Under the pieces are notes generated by a model. It made no database searches and was not told where the DNA came from. It worked only from the letters and a program-made list of their open reading frames with translations. From assembly GCA_013399305.1 (NCBI GenBank), contig VXAI01000020.1:6952607-7016606 (forward strand): a stretch of DNA of 64,000 nt, read 5' to 3'. Position numbers and translations under genes: made by a program. Positions 1 to 14,500 of the stretch are shown here, piece by piece; position 1 is the first letter of the stretch; the number at the start of each line of letters is the position of its first letter. Source of the DNA: Rostratula benghalensis. Lineage: Eukaryota; Chordata; Aves; Charadriiformes; Rostratulidae.

Positions 1-2791
1 TGTGAAAGTGAATTTCATTTCAAACTTTCTTTTGCAATGAAGTGGTTGATCATGGCTTTAAAGTATGTTGTGCATTTCCTGTATTTTTTCACTAGCCTGT
101 GGTAAAACAATAAAACCGGAAATGTCCCTTTTTACCAATTTTCCATCCCTATTCATTCCCTATTTTCTATTCATTTCTTTACTAAGTGACAGTAGCAAAG
201 AAAAAAAAATAATGTAAAAGTAGGGTAGTTTTCTCACAGTAGGAATGATCATTTGTTACAGTCACTATAGTCGCAAAGTTTATTTCAGACTTTACATCCT
301 GTGTATATTTTTATATTTGGTTGGACTCCACAAATGAGGTCTAACTGAAGGCGATTTGATCAGACATTGTGTCTGGTGATCATTAGATAAATTTGAAGAG
401 AGGAGCTTTAGGCTCTTTACACCTGGCAAACCTGTTTCTGTATAATGTATTGTTTCAAAGAGCTGTTCTATTTTACTCCTCCCTCACTTGCATCTGTATT
501 CTCTGTTTTGCCAGCATTTTATCAAAATGTCTCCATGTACTTTAGAAGATAATTTTGTTTAGCATCAGATCCAGTCCTTTTTTTCACAGTCCACAGAAGC
601 ACTGAAAGACATTTCCTAAATCACTGCGTCTGTTGTGGACTGTAGTGATTTTTTTTATTATTTCTGGACAGTTTTTGAATTCTCAGTGAGATACTCTGGA
701 TACCCTATCTATCTGTTTCAACCTTCATCTCCCTTAACAATATGCCCTCCTTAATCCACGTTGGTACACTTTTTCTCAGAGTAAGAGTTATCTCAGGAGG
801 CATCTTTGTGTCATTAAACAAAATAGGGCCTTTATTCACATACAAGCATCCAGGACAAAAAGTATCAGGGGAGAAGTTTTTAGCAATTACATTATCTACA
901 GGAGTTTCTGAGTACCCGAGTAAAGTGATCACAGCCTGACTTTGCAAATAATATTATAATACAGGAGTGTTTGTACTAGAATAATTGAGCAGAGCTTTGT
1001 TCATGATAACAAAAGATACTTCATAAACTTCAAGAAAGTTTGACTCCCAAAATGCATGGAGCTAAATCCTAAACATGAGCTAAGGAAGAAAGTTTCTTTC
1101 CCTAATGACCCATTTGCTCAGTTTTTATCATTCAAGAGTAATATTTTATTAAGAAATATTGTGTAGCATCTATGCATCCAGATTTTTTTTTCTTCCTTGC
1201 AAAGAGAGGAAGTGGACAACTGAAAGCCCATGCTCTCTGGAGGAGCATAGGACCAGAATGAGCAATAGATTAAAGCTGAGCCATTACAAGATTTTAGCTT
1301 ACTGAAGCAGGAGACAGCAAATGGGCTGTGCAGTAAAAAATATTGCCTGTACTCTGCTCAGACTCTGTTGTCAAAGAGAACAAGAAGGATCTGAGTACAG
1401 GGCCTGCTGGCAGGAGTCTGTGCCTCTGCAAAACATTACCAGTGGCAGCAGAATCCAGGCTTAAAATTTCAGTGTCTTAACTGCGAGAGGATCATCATAT
1501 TTAGTATTTGAAATCTGATTTTTTTTTTCTTAGTTGAATTGTTGACAAGCATATATGCTTGAGGTCTCTTAATGATCAAATGAGGCTGTTTCCAGCTATT
1601 TCGTTATCTCCCCCTGCCTTGTAGACTGGCTGCAGTTCCCATGTTGCATTCTTGGTGATGAATCTGACAAGAAGTATTTTACAGGCAGGAAACTAGAAGT
1701 CATCTTTCTGAGTAGCACGTAAAGAGGTATTTTCTTCTATGTGAAGTCCTCACCCAGTAACATCGGAGTGGGGTGTGTTGCTTTTTTGACTTTGAATTTT
1801 TGGAAACGTCAAAATAATTTATTTAAAATGCTAAATATTTTTTTTTTTAAATCTTAGGTTGAGGTTTCATGGGAGAATTCTATGTAGTTGCTTTTTTGAT
1901 GGGTCTTAGGCAACTTCATGATGAAATAGTCAAATTCTTGCCTAAATGAGGAAAGCATTTCACTGAAATGGAATTGGTGATTAATATTCCACTTAAAAAA
2001 CCTAGCTACATGTTGTTAGTAAAAATTAATTTATTTTCTAATTTTTGATCCATGTATATTGCATAACATTCTATTTCTTTTGGCTATTTTTATTGCCTTG
2101 AAAAAACAAAGACCTCAGTTGTCAATGACAGCAGTTGATAAGTCAAAGCTTGCCAAATAAAAGTCAGACATTTTAAAATTTCTTTTACAACATCAGGTTT
2201 ATCCGTCTGCTCTGTGTTTTAATGACATTGAAAGGGTTTCTTGAAGCACTTAATGCAAGTCCATGGTGATTCCTTTGCCTTTAAACAGCAATCTGTTCTC
2301 TTCTAGGTTCATCTTCAAATATAGAATTCCACATGTCTACCTTGTCACAATGATAAAATGTAAAGCATGCACAAATTGCATTAGACCTAAGCATAAAACA
2401 ATTCTATTGCCGTCTATAAAACCAGCTGTTGGGTAATATTTCCTGTGGCGTGACAATGTAATGTAATTTAGGGGACACATTTCTTTTAGAATAAAATATC
2501 AAGGAAGAAGTTAAGAACACACCAAGACAGAACTTTTAAGTACATTTGGTAGGCCTTGCTAGTCAATTTTTTAAATACATACAATGTTTCTCAAATCAAA
2601 ATAGTCATGATTTTAAAGTTCAAGTTGGGCTGGCAAAGATTTTTTTTGCAATAGAATATTTAGCGAAAAAACCCAAAACTTATGAAAAAATATTCTGTAT
2701 TACTCTTCTTTATATCCAAATTTCACTTCTGTGCTTTGATCTATTGCCTTCATCTGTGAGGTTTTTACTGAAGTTAACATGTCTTAACTAG

Positions 2792-2832
2792 AGTGTGTGT
2801 ATGTATGTGTAGAGATATATATATGAATAAAT
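2792..2832. repeat. TG/TA-rich simple repeat
   Basis: Short imperfect run of GTGTGTGTATGTATGTG followed by AGATATATATATGAATAAAT. It is low-complexity DNA with no sign of function. Confidence 0.6.
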
Positions 2833-3433
2833 AATCAGCCTATTCTAGAACACAGGCTCATCCTGAGGTGTCCTTTGAAATTCATAAGAAGGTGAGTTTC
2901 TTTTACTTTAAGACATTCAGCTCTCACCTATCCCAGCAGTATACAATTTTTTTCCATACAGAATTTAATCAGTAATGGTGAAAATAAAGGAATTAGATAG
3001 ATCCTGTAAAGATAAGCATATGCTTACTTAGAGTGTCGGTTAAATTAGTGTCTGGGTTTCTGCTATGGTTACCACCATTTTATTTTCTCTCCTTTTTCTC
3101 CCTCTACACATTTCTCACTTTGAAAATAGAGTATGAAGGTATCACATTCTACACAAGCAAGGGACCATAGAATGAATGTTTACTGAAACTATTCATTATT
3201 ATAAGACCAGTATATTTCCACGAGGTGATACTATGAAAAATCTGTCAATACTCTTTGCAGTGATTCATTTAGAAGATAAAATGTGCAACCACATTGGGAT
3301 CTCCCACTTGAGGATCTTTAATTGGTTTTGCCTTCAAGCTGCCCTAGAAGCAGTAACATGTAAGGCAACCAGATCTCAGAAGTACTCTTTTCTGTACCCA
3401 TTGTAGAGGATAAGGGATTTTTTTATATTAAAG

Positions 3434-3449
3434 AAAAAAAAAAAAAAAA
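3434..3449. repeat. poly-A tract
   Basis: Sixteen uninterrupted A residues inside AT-rich DNA. No SINE or processed-gene body is recognisable upstream, so it is probably a slippage-generated homopolymer and not a retrotransposon tail. Confidence 0.7.
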
Positions 3450-4774
3450 GAGGAAGTGTAAGATTATTTAAAATAAATATTCAAAAATTTTAATCATTAT
3501 TCATAATTTTTCCTAAAAAAAAAAAAGTTTTCCTGCAAAAGATGTCCCATATTTCAAGTCAAGAAAGGAGGTTCCCAATACTTGTATAGTAGAGGAATAA
3601 CAATATGACTGTGTAACAGGCAAGACCCTACCTCTCCGCTTCCCTGCTTATTTTTAAGCCTTGAGTGAACACTGACTTAAAATGAACTATCAAATCATTG
3701 AACAAAAGTTACTGTTATCTCTTGAATAACCCAATCCATAGCATTCAACCAGCTATAAAATTAGTCAGTCAGCAAAATATTTGTCAACCTGCTCAACCAT
3801 AAAGTATTTCTATTTTAGTCTTGAGTAGCATGTAAGAATTCTTCATCTGTTTAAAATGTATTGGTATGCAGATGAAAGGAACCTTCAACATAAAATTTTT
3901 AAGAAAAGAATGTATGCACTTGATAATTGAACAGTTCCTTTTAACCCTAACATTCAGGGTACTATTTCTCTGTTTAAATGTAATAATTTTGAATAAAAAT
4001 AATTTATTCTATTAAAGTAGAGCTCTAAGTAAAATGCGCTTACCTACATAGTTGACACAAACTATGCAGTAAATCTTCGTTCAAATTTTTGAGTAGTAGT
4101 TCACTGTAAGATGAAAATTATTATCGCTATTGCCTGGGATAAGGACTCAAAAATACTTGTAAAAAAAGGAAATTGTGTGATTTCTTTATAGATAACAATT
4201 AAAGACAAGTGTTTTCAGATTGTTTTTTTTTTTCCTCATGCATGGACTTAGGATTTCATTTTTGGTAAATTTTGGCACAGGTGTGAAAAATCCCCTATAT
4301 TTTGGATCATATTTATCTCATAGATGACATGGTTAATGTATATTCATGAGTCAGAGGAATTCTTCATGCCCTTATATGCTAGTATATCAAGTGGGAAAAA
4401 AAAATCTTGCCATTGGTACAGCAAGACCTGCATGAAGACCTAGGTTTTCTTGAGTCCATTGTCTGTCACTGGGACTTGATCCAGACTTAGTTTAGTAACT
4501 AGTTCCTGTAGATCTCTTAAGTTAACATATATTTTTGTGATCCTGATGCCTGTGCCTGCATACCTATATATAAAGATAAGGGCACTTGATTTCACCACAA
4601 CATTAAGACTCAGTTTCCTTTGGGAAGTATTAGAGATGTATATACCGTCTTTCCTGACTTCAAGAATACTTTGTTTCACTTTTGAGCAATGCAGCCTTAA
4701 AAAATGGATTTTGTAGGGAATGCTGGATAGAAATTACTCATGTTTCTATGAAAATAGATGCTTCTGACTAAAAT

Positions 4775-4850
4775 AAGGCCAGAAGGGACTGTGAACTTCA
4801 TCCTCTCCCTGCCAGCTTCATTGCTTTTCTTATAAAGTGAGAATGATTTC
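4775..4850 (-). mobile_element. possible very old CR1 3' trace
   Basis: A short segment beginning AAGGCCAGAAGGGACTGTGA resembles the reverse complement of the 3' end of ancient CR1 elements of the kind common in reptiles. In those, an AGAAGGGACC-type core precedes a pyrimidine-rich stretch. Only about 25-30 bases agree convincingly and the remainder has decayed, so chance resemblance is possible. Confidence 0.3.
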
Positions 4851-6395
4851 TTAGCTGCTCTTCATACCAATTTCACAGAACTGTAATGCTCTGCCATAGC
4901 AGATGCTGTGGTGATAAGGTCAATGGACTCTTCTCTCAACTCAAGATTACCAATACCAGAACCATAGCCCATGTTTCCTTTGCATGGAGGTACATCCTGC
5001 AGTAAGACGTAAAATCCCAGTCTGTTAACCACCCACACAAGAGAAGCACGCTAATGATTCCCCTCAGCCTGATTTATTCTCAGTGAGACATTGGGATGGG
5101 TGAGCTGGTCTGGATCCAGCACCCAAGCCCAATGCCTGCAGGTTGAACATAGCCAAGGAGTCCTTGGAAGAAGGCTAGCTCATACCCAGCCCTGCAACAA
5201 AAGTACAGGGACAGGAAAGGCACGTCTGTTTACAGATAAACTTCTATTTGTCTAGATTAATGTCCCTGATGATCTCTTCAACTGTTCTCTCTGCAGTTAT
5301 TCTGTAGTCCTAACAGAATATTGTAAACAGAAAATTTACTGAGACTGACACACATTTGTCTGCTAGTCACCAGCTCTGTTCCCATCAAAAGCCTTGTCTG
5401 ACCGGTGCTGACACACAGAGCTTCTCAGGGATGAATCACGAAGGAAGCATATGGATTAAACATTTATGGCAATGAAATTCTTACTGAAGCAGAAGGTGGC
5501 CTGTGTAGACCCATCGGGATGATTCACACGTAGTCACCCCTGTGTTTTCTTGAGGGTGAAAGGAAGCTTCTACTATTGAACGTATTATTTGCAAGCTCAC
5601 CACTTGTTTTATCCATGTTTATAAAGTTCATGATAAGATTGTTTGGAGAAAGGTGGCATGACCTGGTATTTAAGGTCCAGGATTAACTTGTTTAGCTGAT
5701 GGCATTCCTTCAAACCCCACTGATCAAACCTCCCATCTTTCCAGATGCAGAGCTACCAAAGCAATTTTATGTGCAGCAAGGCTACAGATTTATGTAGCTT
5801 CCCTGGGCTGTATTTGCATTACCAAAGTCATCCAGTCTCCGGCTGTTCAATTTTTTCAAAAGGCCTGCTTAATATTTACAATTTTTAAAAAAAGTTATTC
5901 AAGAAATTTTACTGGAAAACAAGTTGAGGACTCTGCCTTCCACTGAGGATGTTGAACGCTGCTTGGTTAAACCAACAAAAATTCTCGCAATAACCACCAG
6001 TTCTTTCACACACAGCGAGCAATCTACAAAGCCCACTCATTCCTGCTGTAGTGGAAGTGGCTGAAACAAGGAAAGGGCAGTGATGAATACACTGTCTGCA
6101 CTTGCTGGTCCTCCCATCTGCTCCCTGCTTTCCTGTTGCTGTGGGGATGAAATGGCAGGCCCTGCAAGAGTGGTTTTCAAGTAGCTCTGAACTGGAATTG
6201 TTATTTCCGCAGCAAACTAAGCAACTTTTGACTTGTTGTAGCAAGAATGCGTAAATTCAAAGGTAATTTCCTTTCATCTTTGAGGAAGATCATAGGTGAC
6301 CATGACAAACCGGTGTAACAGGTGTATTATAAATAGGAATACAACACACATGGCTAATTCTTAGCTAGAAATTTCATTAAACTTTTAAAATATTG

Positions 6396-6466
6396 TTGTA
6401 TATGCATGTATGTGCACATAAACATATAGTTCATACTGTATATGTATATATGCATCTAATTATATG
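6396..6466. repeat. TA/TG-rich low-complexity DNA
   Basis: Dense alternation of TATG, CATA and TATA units, including TATGCATGTATGTGCACATA. It has many short self-complementary words. It is probably a degenerated (TA/TG)n microsatellite. Confidence 0.55.
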
Positions 6467-7480
6467 TCCTACTCATAACTCAGTCACATAACATGATGTA
6501 CATTCATTATACATACTGTGAAGGTATATGATACTCACAATCATTTTAGCTTAGTTTCCATTTTTCTTTCAGACCCTTTCTTGTCAATTTCAGTTACAGT
6601 CATGTTATTTCTTTCACCAAAAATAAATTCCCTGAAAAGTTAAGGCGTTAATAAAAGAAGTAAAAGTCCAAGTTATTTTTTAGTTAATTTCTCTGAAAAA
6701 GGCAAGGAGATTTTTTTTAGTTATTGACTCAAAAATGTTTATGACTGGATTGGGTTTTAGTGTGATAACTTTGAATTTAGTTTTCTTTTTTTTTAAAAAA
6801 GAGGTAAATTAAAACTCTCCCTCCACCCTGCAATTGCCACAAAATTAAAACTGTATTATTTAAATTGTTTGAAACAAATTGTTTCTCTCAGTTTTTACCA
6901 GCACCTCAAAGATCAATTTTTTCAGCAATGATTCCAAAACATTAGTCCCAACCTTGAAATGAGATCCACATACTGATGAGAACTGTTAAATTCTGTTAAA
7001 CTCCCTCCAAAGATCTTTCAGTCTAAGCCTTTTTCAGTATCCTCTTCTTTGAGAAAAGGTGGGTGACAAAGCAAAAATGCTTCGATCACATAGCAAGTAC
7101 TCCCATGAACTGTGAAGACATGATTTAATTATTTTGGAGGTGTAATGGTAGAACCAGTAATTTATTTTATACTAATTTATTCATGTCTCTATCTCTTGTC
7201 CCTGGATAGATCCTGTAAGGGAAAATTTAGTTTATTTAGATGAGAAATTCCATTTGATTTAAAACCATTTGAACTTTGTTTGCATAGATGAATAGACACC
7301 TTCCCTTTCAGGGAGACTAAGAGCAGTGAGTTGCAGCCACTCCTGGGCTGGAAGTGATCACTTAGGAAAGGGAGCTGTTCTACTTAAGGAGAGGGGAATA
7401 GAAAACCATGGAGGGGGTGGAAACATCTTTCTAGCTATAGTCCTCCAGACAAACTCTCACCATTTCTTTCAGTTCTGTTT

Positions 7481-7525
7481 CCCCTCTCCTCTCCTCTCCT
7501 CTCCTTTCCTCTCCTCTCTCCTCCT
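7481..7525. repeat. (CTCCT)n pentanucleotide microsatellite
   Basis: About eight tandem CTCCT units with two interruptions (one CTTTC-type variant and a CTCTC slip), forming a 45-base pure pyrimidine strand. The same block is the mirror-type polypurine/polypyrimidine sequence that can adopt triplex DNA, but nothing indicates that it does so here. Confidence 0.85.
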
Positions 7526-9012
7526 GCAATTACAGTAAAAATTAATTTTACCCTTAGAGTTCCAGAGATCCAACACCTCGAGGTAGCTTTAGATCTACTG
7601 ACCTAATAAGCAATACCCACACGATAGATGTTTCTGCTTTGCCATTTTAGCCCAGCACCCCGAAGTACTGTAGGCTAGACAATGGTTGTTGCAATTAACT
7701 CCTCCTTTCATGTACCATTGGTCAGAAGCCGACTCAAATTGCAAGTCTGTGAGTTTGTGGTCAAATCAGATGCTGGCTGCACCCATAAAATTGAAGCTAA
7801 GCAAGTTATAATGAATGTATGTTTGCCTTGAGCACATACAAAAGCATACTAAGTAGCATAAACAGGGCAGGTGTGTAAGGACTTTACAACATCATAACAT
7901 TAATAGTTGTATTTTGTAACAGTTAAGTGTAAATCTATAAACAATAGTCATAACTGCAGAGGAGCAAACCAAGATTTACAGTAAAATTGCATAAATGAGG
8001 TATGGGAACACATGTGCAAGTCATTAGCTGAGGATGTAGAAAGACATAATGCCGGAGAATAAGTGAAAAAGATACTTGATGAAACAAAAACAAACAAACA
8101 AACAAAAAACCCAAAAAGTTTCATATATGTCAAGAGTATGTGAAATTGCTGTTCTTTGGATCAGAGAATTTAAAATAGCAATCACGAGCAAGGAAAAAAT
8201 AGAGAAGAAAGAAGTAATTTGTCTCAGTTCCATCATCCTTTCTCAAAGACCTCTAAGCACTGACCACATTGAACGTGGACACTGAGGCCATCAAGGACCA
8301 CAAGATCTTCAGCATCAACTCTGTTATATTGTATACTCACAGCGAATTTAGGATAAGCTTGTTCACAACCATTGTTATATGACTGTTTGTAAACTCATAA
8401 AAGCAGTCATAGCTTGGGGAGTACTCTCAAAGAAGTGAAAAAAAATTCAAAAATAAATAAATGGAGTATTGTATGACTCTGGCAAGGTATTTACTTTAGG
8501 AAATGTGATCAGATTGATAAGAATATACTCACCCTGATTCTACTTTTCCACAAATATGAAAGGCCCAGTCAGAACATGGAGCAAGCACAATGTTTTCAAA
8601 ATGTTGCAGGGCTAGCCACATAAGCTATACTTATTTACAAAATCCAAGTCATAATTTAGCTCTCTATAGATAAAAATAATAGAACTGTCACGAATATGTT
8701 TATTTTGGTGTGATATTATTACTCTTGTTGATCAAAATGCAATGATTCAGTTCTCCTTCCAGAAGGTCATCTCAACAATAATTGAATTCTAAACCATGCT
8801 GTTCTGATGCATTTCTGCAATTATAAATGTATGTTATCTGAGTAGCATAACCATAAAAAGTCACTACCTAGCATTACAATAATAAAATAATGGATGAGGT
8901 TATAAAACCAGGAGTGCACTAAACATTGTGAATTAATTTTCAGTTTGTTGGCTGTAAAAAGTCTGTCTGAATCTTTCATTAAATATTACGTCTATTTAAG
9001 AAATAATTTTAA

Positions 9013-9013
9013 N
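9013..9013. other. single ambiguous base (N)
   Basis: One isolated N in otherwise normal AT-rich sequence. It is most likely an unresolved base call or assembly ambiguity. Confidence 0.95.
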
Positions 9014-11493
9014 ACATGGCACTCTATTTGGTTGCACGCCACATTGATTTTCATGTTCAAAATCAAAATAAAATCAGAACTATAAGGATCAGTAAACTAC
9101 TAAAATTAAATAATCCGAGGGAACACAGCCAGCCATCAAGAACTGTATATACAGATGCTGTTTGTGCGAATGCATGAACACATTTTTCATCATTAAATGA
9201 GCACTTTTATGAGAAAAGACGCAAACAAACTAGCTATTCTCTCTCCAGATACTTGTTATCTTGAGCAATGAGGGTGGCAGAGACGGGCACAGCACAATAC
9301 CCTTAGTCACCTGCCATCATCAGGAATCTTGCATTCTTTTTCAAACTCTTACAACGGGACTGAAAAATAATCTAAGACATTATGCTTTCTCTCAGATTAT
9401 TTGAAACTGTAATAAATGCAGTTCAGTGGTATAATAGACTGCTGTTTTGATTGTGTATATTCCTCAATCAGTAATAATACTAGTGAAATCTGATTTCTGA
9501 TTGATTTTTGGAACACGGCTGTCTGATTTTTTGCAATAGAATTATGCAAAGCAGTGATATGAATTTGGCCAGAGTGGACTTGAAAAGATGCTGGCTGCTG
9601 ATCGCTTTTCTCCATTTCCTCCTGCATTCAGTGTTCAGATTATTTATTTTTGCTGTGCATATTTCAAGGAAAATCCATTAATACTGTGAAATGCTCCAGT
9701 TCTATAGTAATGAATGCCAAACTTTAAACATTTAAGCCTTGTATAGAAAAAAGGTGAATGAAAAGTGAACTATTATCAGCTGTTCATATCCTGTTTTAAT
9801 TTATCAGCTCAGAGTACAGTACATATAATAAAACCCTCTGGAATTGAAGGCTTAATATTTCATTGGTACTTAGTATAACAAATAGGCTTTTATTTTATAT
9901 AGGTGGCCGTAGTCCTTAACGCCATAGCTGGAGATCAGTAATAAGGACCTTGTCTCTCCTTTGAAAGATTTAGCCTCTAAATGCAAATTCTAGAGAATTA
10001 TGATTGATATTCTGGTATCTTCTTCCAGGCTCCCATCTGCCCCAGAAGAGCATAACTCCAATAGGACCCTCAAGCAAACTTTCTCCCACATAAATTCGGC
10101 CTTTCTATTACTTGAATCATCAGAACATCTATGTTTGTCTCTCCAGTCTCCTGAAATTTCAATACTAAATTACATATACCTATACCTATCTAGGTGCTTG
10201 CATTCTGGCTTCTTGATTTTTCATTCTGAAGTTGCATCTTCTCCAGTGCAAAGCCAGTACCTTCAAGAATGAGAATTTACTGTCTCACCATCCTTACTGA
10301 AGTTCAGGTCTTCAATTCCAAGGGACATTGTAAGATACAACCTCACTGGTCTACTAAAGCAGTCACAAATCAATCCATTTCATCACTGATAAAACAAAAT
10401 TTAAGATTTCCTTTGGCTGAAAATCCTGTATGCCCATGTGGGAACAAGTTCTAAAGTTTATTTATAATCCTCTCCCCTCAGCCCCTCCAAAAAGAGGTGT
10501 ATAATGGAAATGTAAGTAAAGTGCTGAGATCAGAGCTATTCTGGAAACAAATCTGTCAAAGAAGCAGAAGCAGAACTATTGTACTCCTCAGAAATCTAGC
10601 TTGGGAAAGTGCTGTATCCTGTGAGAGACCTATGGTTTTCTCACCTGGTTTTCCATCTAGAGATGTGTCACACACAGCTAGGTGTGCACAGACAAGCTAC
10701 AACTAATACTATACATGTGGACAGTCCCTGCATGAAAGGCTAATGCTATACAATACATGGAAAAAATAGTATCACCTCTAAATAAACTTGCTGTTACGTT
10801 GTTCTTCTACAGCACTTTTCACAAGCATCTGTGAACTTTTTTATCTGGAGCTCTAATTTTTCATGTTGTTATTAGAGTGATTGTTGTGTTCAGTTGGTTA
10901 AGTTCTATTATGTGTCTTGTTTTTACAATTTCAGTTGAAAATAGTGAGACTTTTTTTTCCCCATGCACTGTATGGTGGTAGTGGGGAGGGGAATAAATGA
11001 CTTTCCTACAGTAAGATTTGTGTGATTGAATGGGGAGCAGCAGGCCACTATAATTGCTGTTCTTTACTGGCTGTAGCATTAAATAGCAGCTACTGCTTTC
11101 CTTTCTTTATACTTTATTGAGTAGATGAGATTCATTGATCTGCTTTCCCACCTGATTTGCCATTTGCTCATATTATATCCCCCTCTATTTGCCGCCTTTG
11201 TGGAGAGTTCAATTTTACTTTACATTCAAAGATTACTTTTTCATGACTTCTAAAGTGTAGTGAGGTCACTAGTCAGGACCCATCTTCTATTGTATTCCCT
11301 GGGAAAGGACATTTCTCAGTTTTGCTTTTGTATCTACTGTCAGGTTTTACTCAGTATTGAGGATAGCTCTAGGAAATGGCTTGCATTTATTTTGAAGATG
11401 TCTGGTGATAGGGAAGCTTTCAGACATTTACAGGTATAAACGGCCTTTTACTTGGACCACTGTTGTCTTGTACACTGTGGTACACCAGTGCCC

Positions 11494-11538
11494 AAAAAAA
11501 AAAAAATCCCAAATATTGTAAAAAAAAAAAAAAAAAAA
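11494..11538. repeat. paired poly-A tracts
   Basis: A13 at 11,494-11,506 and A19 at 11,520-11,538 are separated by 13 bases. They create lysine-rich and phenylalanine-rich chance frames on the two strands. No retrotransposon body is recognisable on either side. Confidence 0.8.
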
Positions 11539-14500
11539 GTCCTCTTGAAAAAGGTAGTATTCTGAATGAAATGCAGTCGTTTGCTAAACATAGAGACAAG
11601 GCTGGAATGAATGTGTTTGCAATGGGGTTGCAAATTACGTGTTCCTGTCATGGAAAAAATAACTTCATGTGCAAATGTCACAAAACTGGACTGCTACTAA
11701 CAGACCTGTGGCTACAAATAAAGGAACTGTGGGCTTCAGAGGTTTATGAAATAATGTATGTAGGATTCCCACTGAGAAATTCAAACAGTCTTTTCAGTCT
11801 GAATGCACACGCTTTGATTCTTATTTTCTGATGCCCTGCATGGCGTCTGATGTGAAATATAACACGCATGTATTAAAAGGTATCATTCTCTATGCACTCC
11901 TGGTGCTTTTCAAGTAAATAACACCTCAAGGTGGAACTCTTCAGAAATTCATAATGAAACTAGAGAGTTGGAGTTCTGTTCCATGCTTCCCATTCCCAGG
12001 CAAATATTACATATAACAGTCTGATGGAAGAAAATCAAAATAAACAGTTAGTGATAGTGTCTGTGTCTTCCAAAAGTTCACATATTACGTTAAACAGATA
12101 TTCTTTAGTTCGTCTGTGTCCTTGTACAGTCTTTATAATTTAAAAACTTTTAAAAGTTTACAAAACCCTAAAATAATAAATACATCTGATGGAAAGAGAA
12201 AGAAGTAAGACAGTGGGTGTAAAACGGGAGAAAGGCTAGAGCAAATTAGAGATATAAAGCATAAGTTGTATTTATAGTTTTACAAAGATGCTTTCCTTCA
12301 AACAATGCCCCTTCGGCTGCTTGGAGGAAAAATAGGTGATTGTGTAAATAGACTAAAGCTATTTTCATAATTGGATTACTTGACATTGCACATCTCAGCA
12401 AGCAGCAAGTTTTCTCGCTGTACAAGTTTCATTTCATGTGTGGTAACAGCAGAATTGCTCTTGGGCAGACCAAATTAAACTAGCAATAAAAGTCTGAACT
12501 AGGCTATTTTTATTGCACAATTACATTATTTTGTTGTATACCTTCACAAGTTACTTGAAGTATAAAAGCCAAACCCAAAAACATTTTTACTGTAGGGAGG
12601 TTGGGAACTCTTTTGGGTGGTCATGTAAGTTGTGAGTGTATTGATTAAGCAAGCCTGTTGCTCTGGGAAGCAACTATTTTTGTGTACAGTGACAGAGAAA
12701 AAAACGTTGATTAGAATTTCAGGGTTTTTTCAGCTGAAAGCACATTTGATCTTGTTTGTTTTCAATGTACAAGCAATACTACCAAAGATTATTTTAATAA
12801 TGTCCTGCATTGGTTGAGCGATTCATAGTTTGATGATAGTAGATGACTTACCAATTCTGCTCACTCAGTGCATTGCTCTTTGTCTCAAGTTTTCCCCATT
12901 TCACTTCAGGGCTCACCCCTTCATCAGTCTCATGGCTACCTCTGTGAAATATGTGAAGGATCACTCATGGAACATAAAAAGAAAAATTCTCTAGAGTTAG
13001 TTAACACATCATTTTTGCTCTTTATTACTGTTATGAGTTAAAAATATTTTTTAAGCTCTGGATCAGGCAGGCCCTCATTGGTTAGGCTGAAATCAGACTG
13101 TCTTAGATCCAGAAGACTTTTACATTTCCTCTTTTGTTGTTCATGTTCATTTATTTTGTGAGTGGAAGATAATAGGCAAATAGAACTGAAAGCTGTAATG
13201 CAATGATAGGTTCTGGCCGCAGAATAGACACAAAATCCAGCCACGCTTTCCTATTATTTAAAATACTCCAGCAAAGTGATTGCTTTTTTAAAGTTCATTT
13301 CAGAGGTAGCTATTTCACCCAATTTACTTCAAATTTTTCAATAGACAAGAAACCTGACTATTTGGCTGGATAGCAACTTGTAAAGAGTAGTCTTTCACAT
13401 GACAGCAGCCAACTATTTACAGCACAAGTTTAATTATCAAACATCTGGTTGCCATAGCAACAGAAGGACATGCACTATACAAAAATAAATTGCACATTCA
13501 TTTCAAGGCTAAACCATATCTAATTAAGATGCAAGCTCCCAAAGCTTGGACTAAATCAAATCAAAACTGCAGTGATGAAGTACTGTGTTTGAATATAATG
13601 TCACCCCAAAACCGTCTAAGGAGTGGTGGCATTTTGGTGTTTGTTTTTAGTAAGGATTTTCCTGTCTTTAAATCAAAAGGTAGGAGAAATACATCTACAG
13701 CTAAGAAAATTTCAGAAACTTCTCCTTTTAGTTTGCTGATGGACAAATCCCTTTGCATGAAAAGTTGTGAGTTTTTTTCTAATTATCATTCCTCTGTGGG
13801 GGACAAAAACCTCAGTGAAAACCTTCATTTAAAGTCATACTCTAACTTCAGGCAGTCATTATCCAAGCAAAATTACCGTTAAAGTATTTTTATTCAGGGG
13901 TTTTTTTTTGAGACTGGAGATTCAGTGTCTGAATTCTCACTTTGCAGTGGCCTTACATTAGTGATTGCTGTAGGGTGTATAGCCATAGAACACATTAAAT
14001 GCAAATTCAGCAATTCTAAATACAGCAATACTAAGCTCAAAAAAGGAAAAAAGATACTTGAGCTGCCCAGCTATTTCACTGGCATTAACTATGATTTTAT
14101 TATACTAAATGATCGAAAGTGAAGGATTTAGTCCAAATAAAGAGATTTCTCTGGTCTGCACAGTGCAGGAGGTCACATCATATAATTAGAATGGTCAGGT
14201 CTGATCTTAAAATTTTATAAAGTACACTTCATTATGCAAACAAACATTGGCCTTTGTCCTACTTGGTTGTAAAAACTGTATGTAGGATTTCAGCACTGGG
14301 ACACATATTATGTTTATATCTACTGAACTTATCTTCCTTTTTGAGTTATTCAAGTTGGTTTTGGTGATACTGTAGCAACAATAAAACTCCATTTTCTCAT
14401 CCACACTTCCACATTACCCTTTTCTAAGCTCAGAAATATTGACAGGTTTTGAAATGTGCTTTGACGTTGAACACATTCACACTCCAGTGATCAAAGTAGA

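Larger units (their letters stand above)
1..4774. other. AT-rich non-coding stretch
   Basis: No supported gene. Open frames here are short (about 80 codons or fewer), use AT-driven codons and resemble no protein I recognise. The stretch holds scattered homopolymer A and T runs, such as A16 at 3,434-3,449 and A12 at 3,515-3,526. It also has a TG/TA-rich microsatellite-like patch at 2,792-2,832. No CR1 3' end, long terminal repeat or clear splice cluster was seen by eye. Very old repeats could still be present and would need a profile search. Confidence 0.6.
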
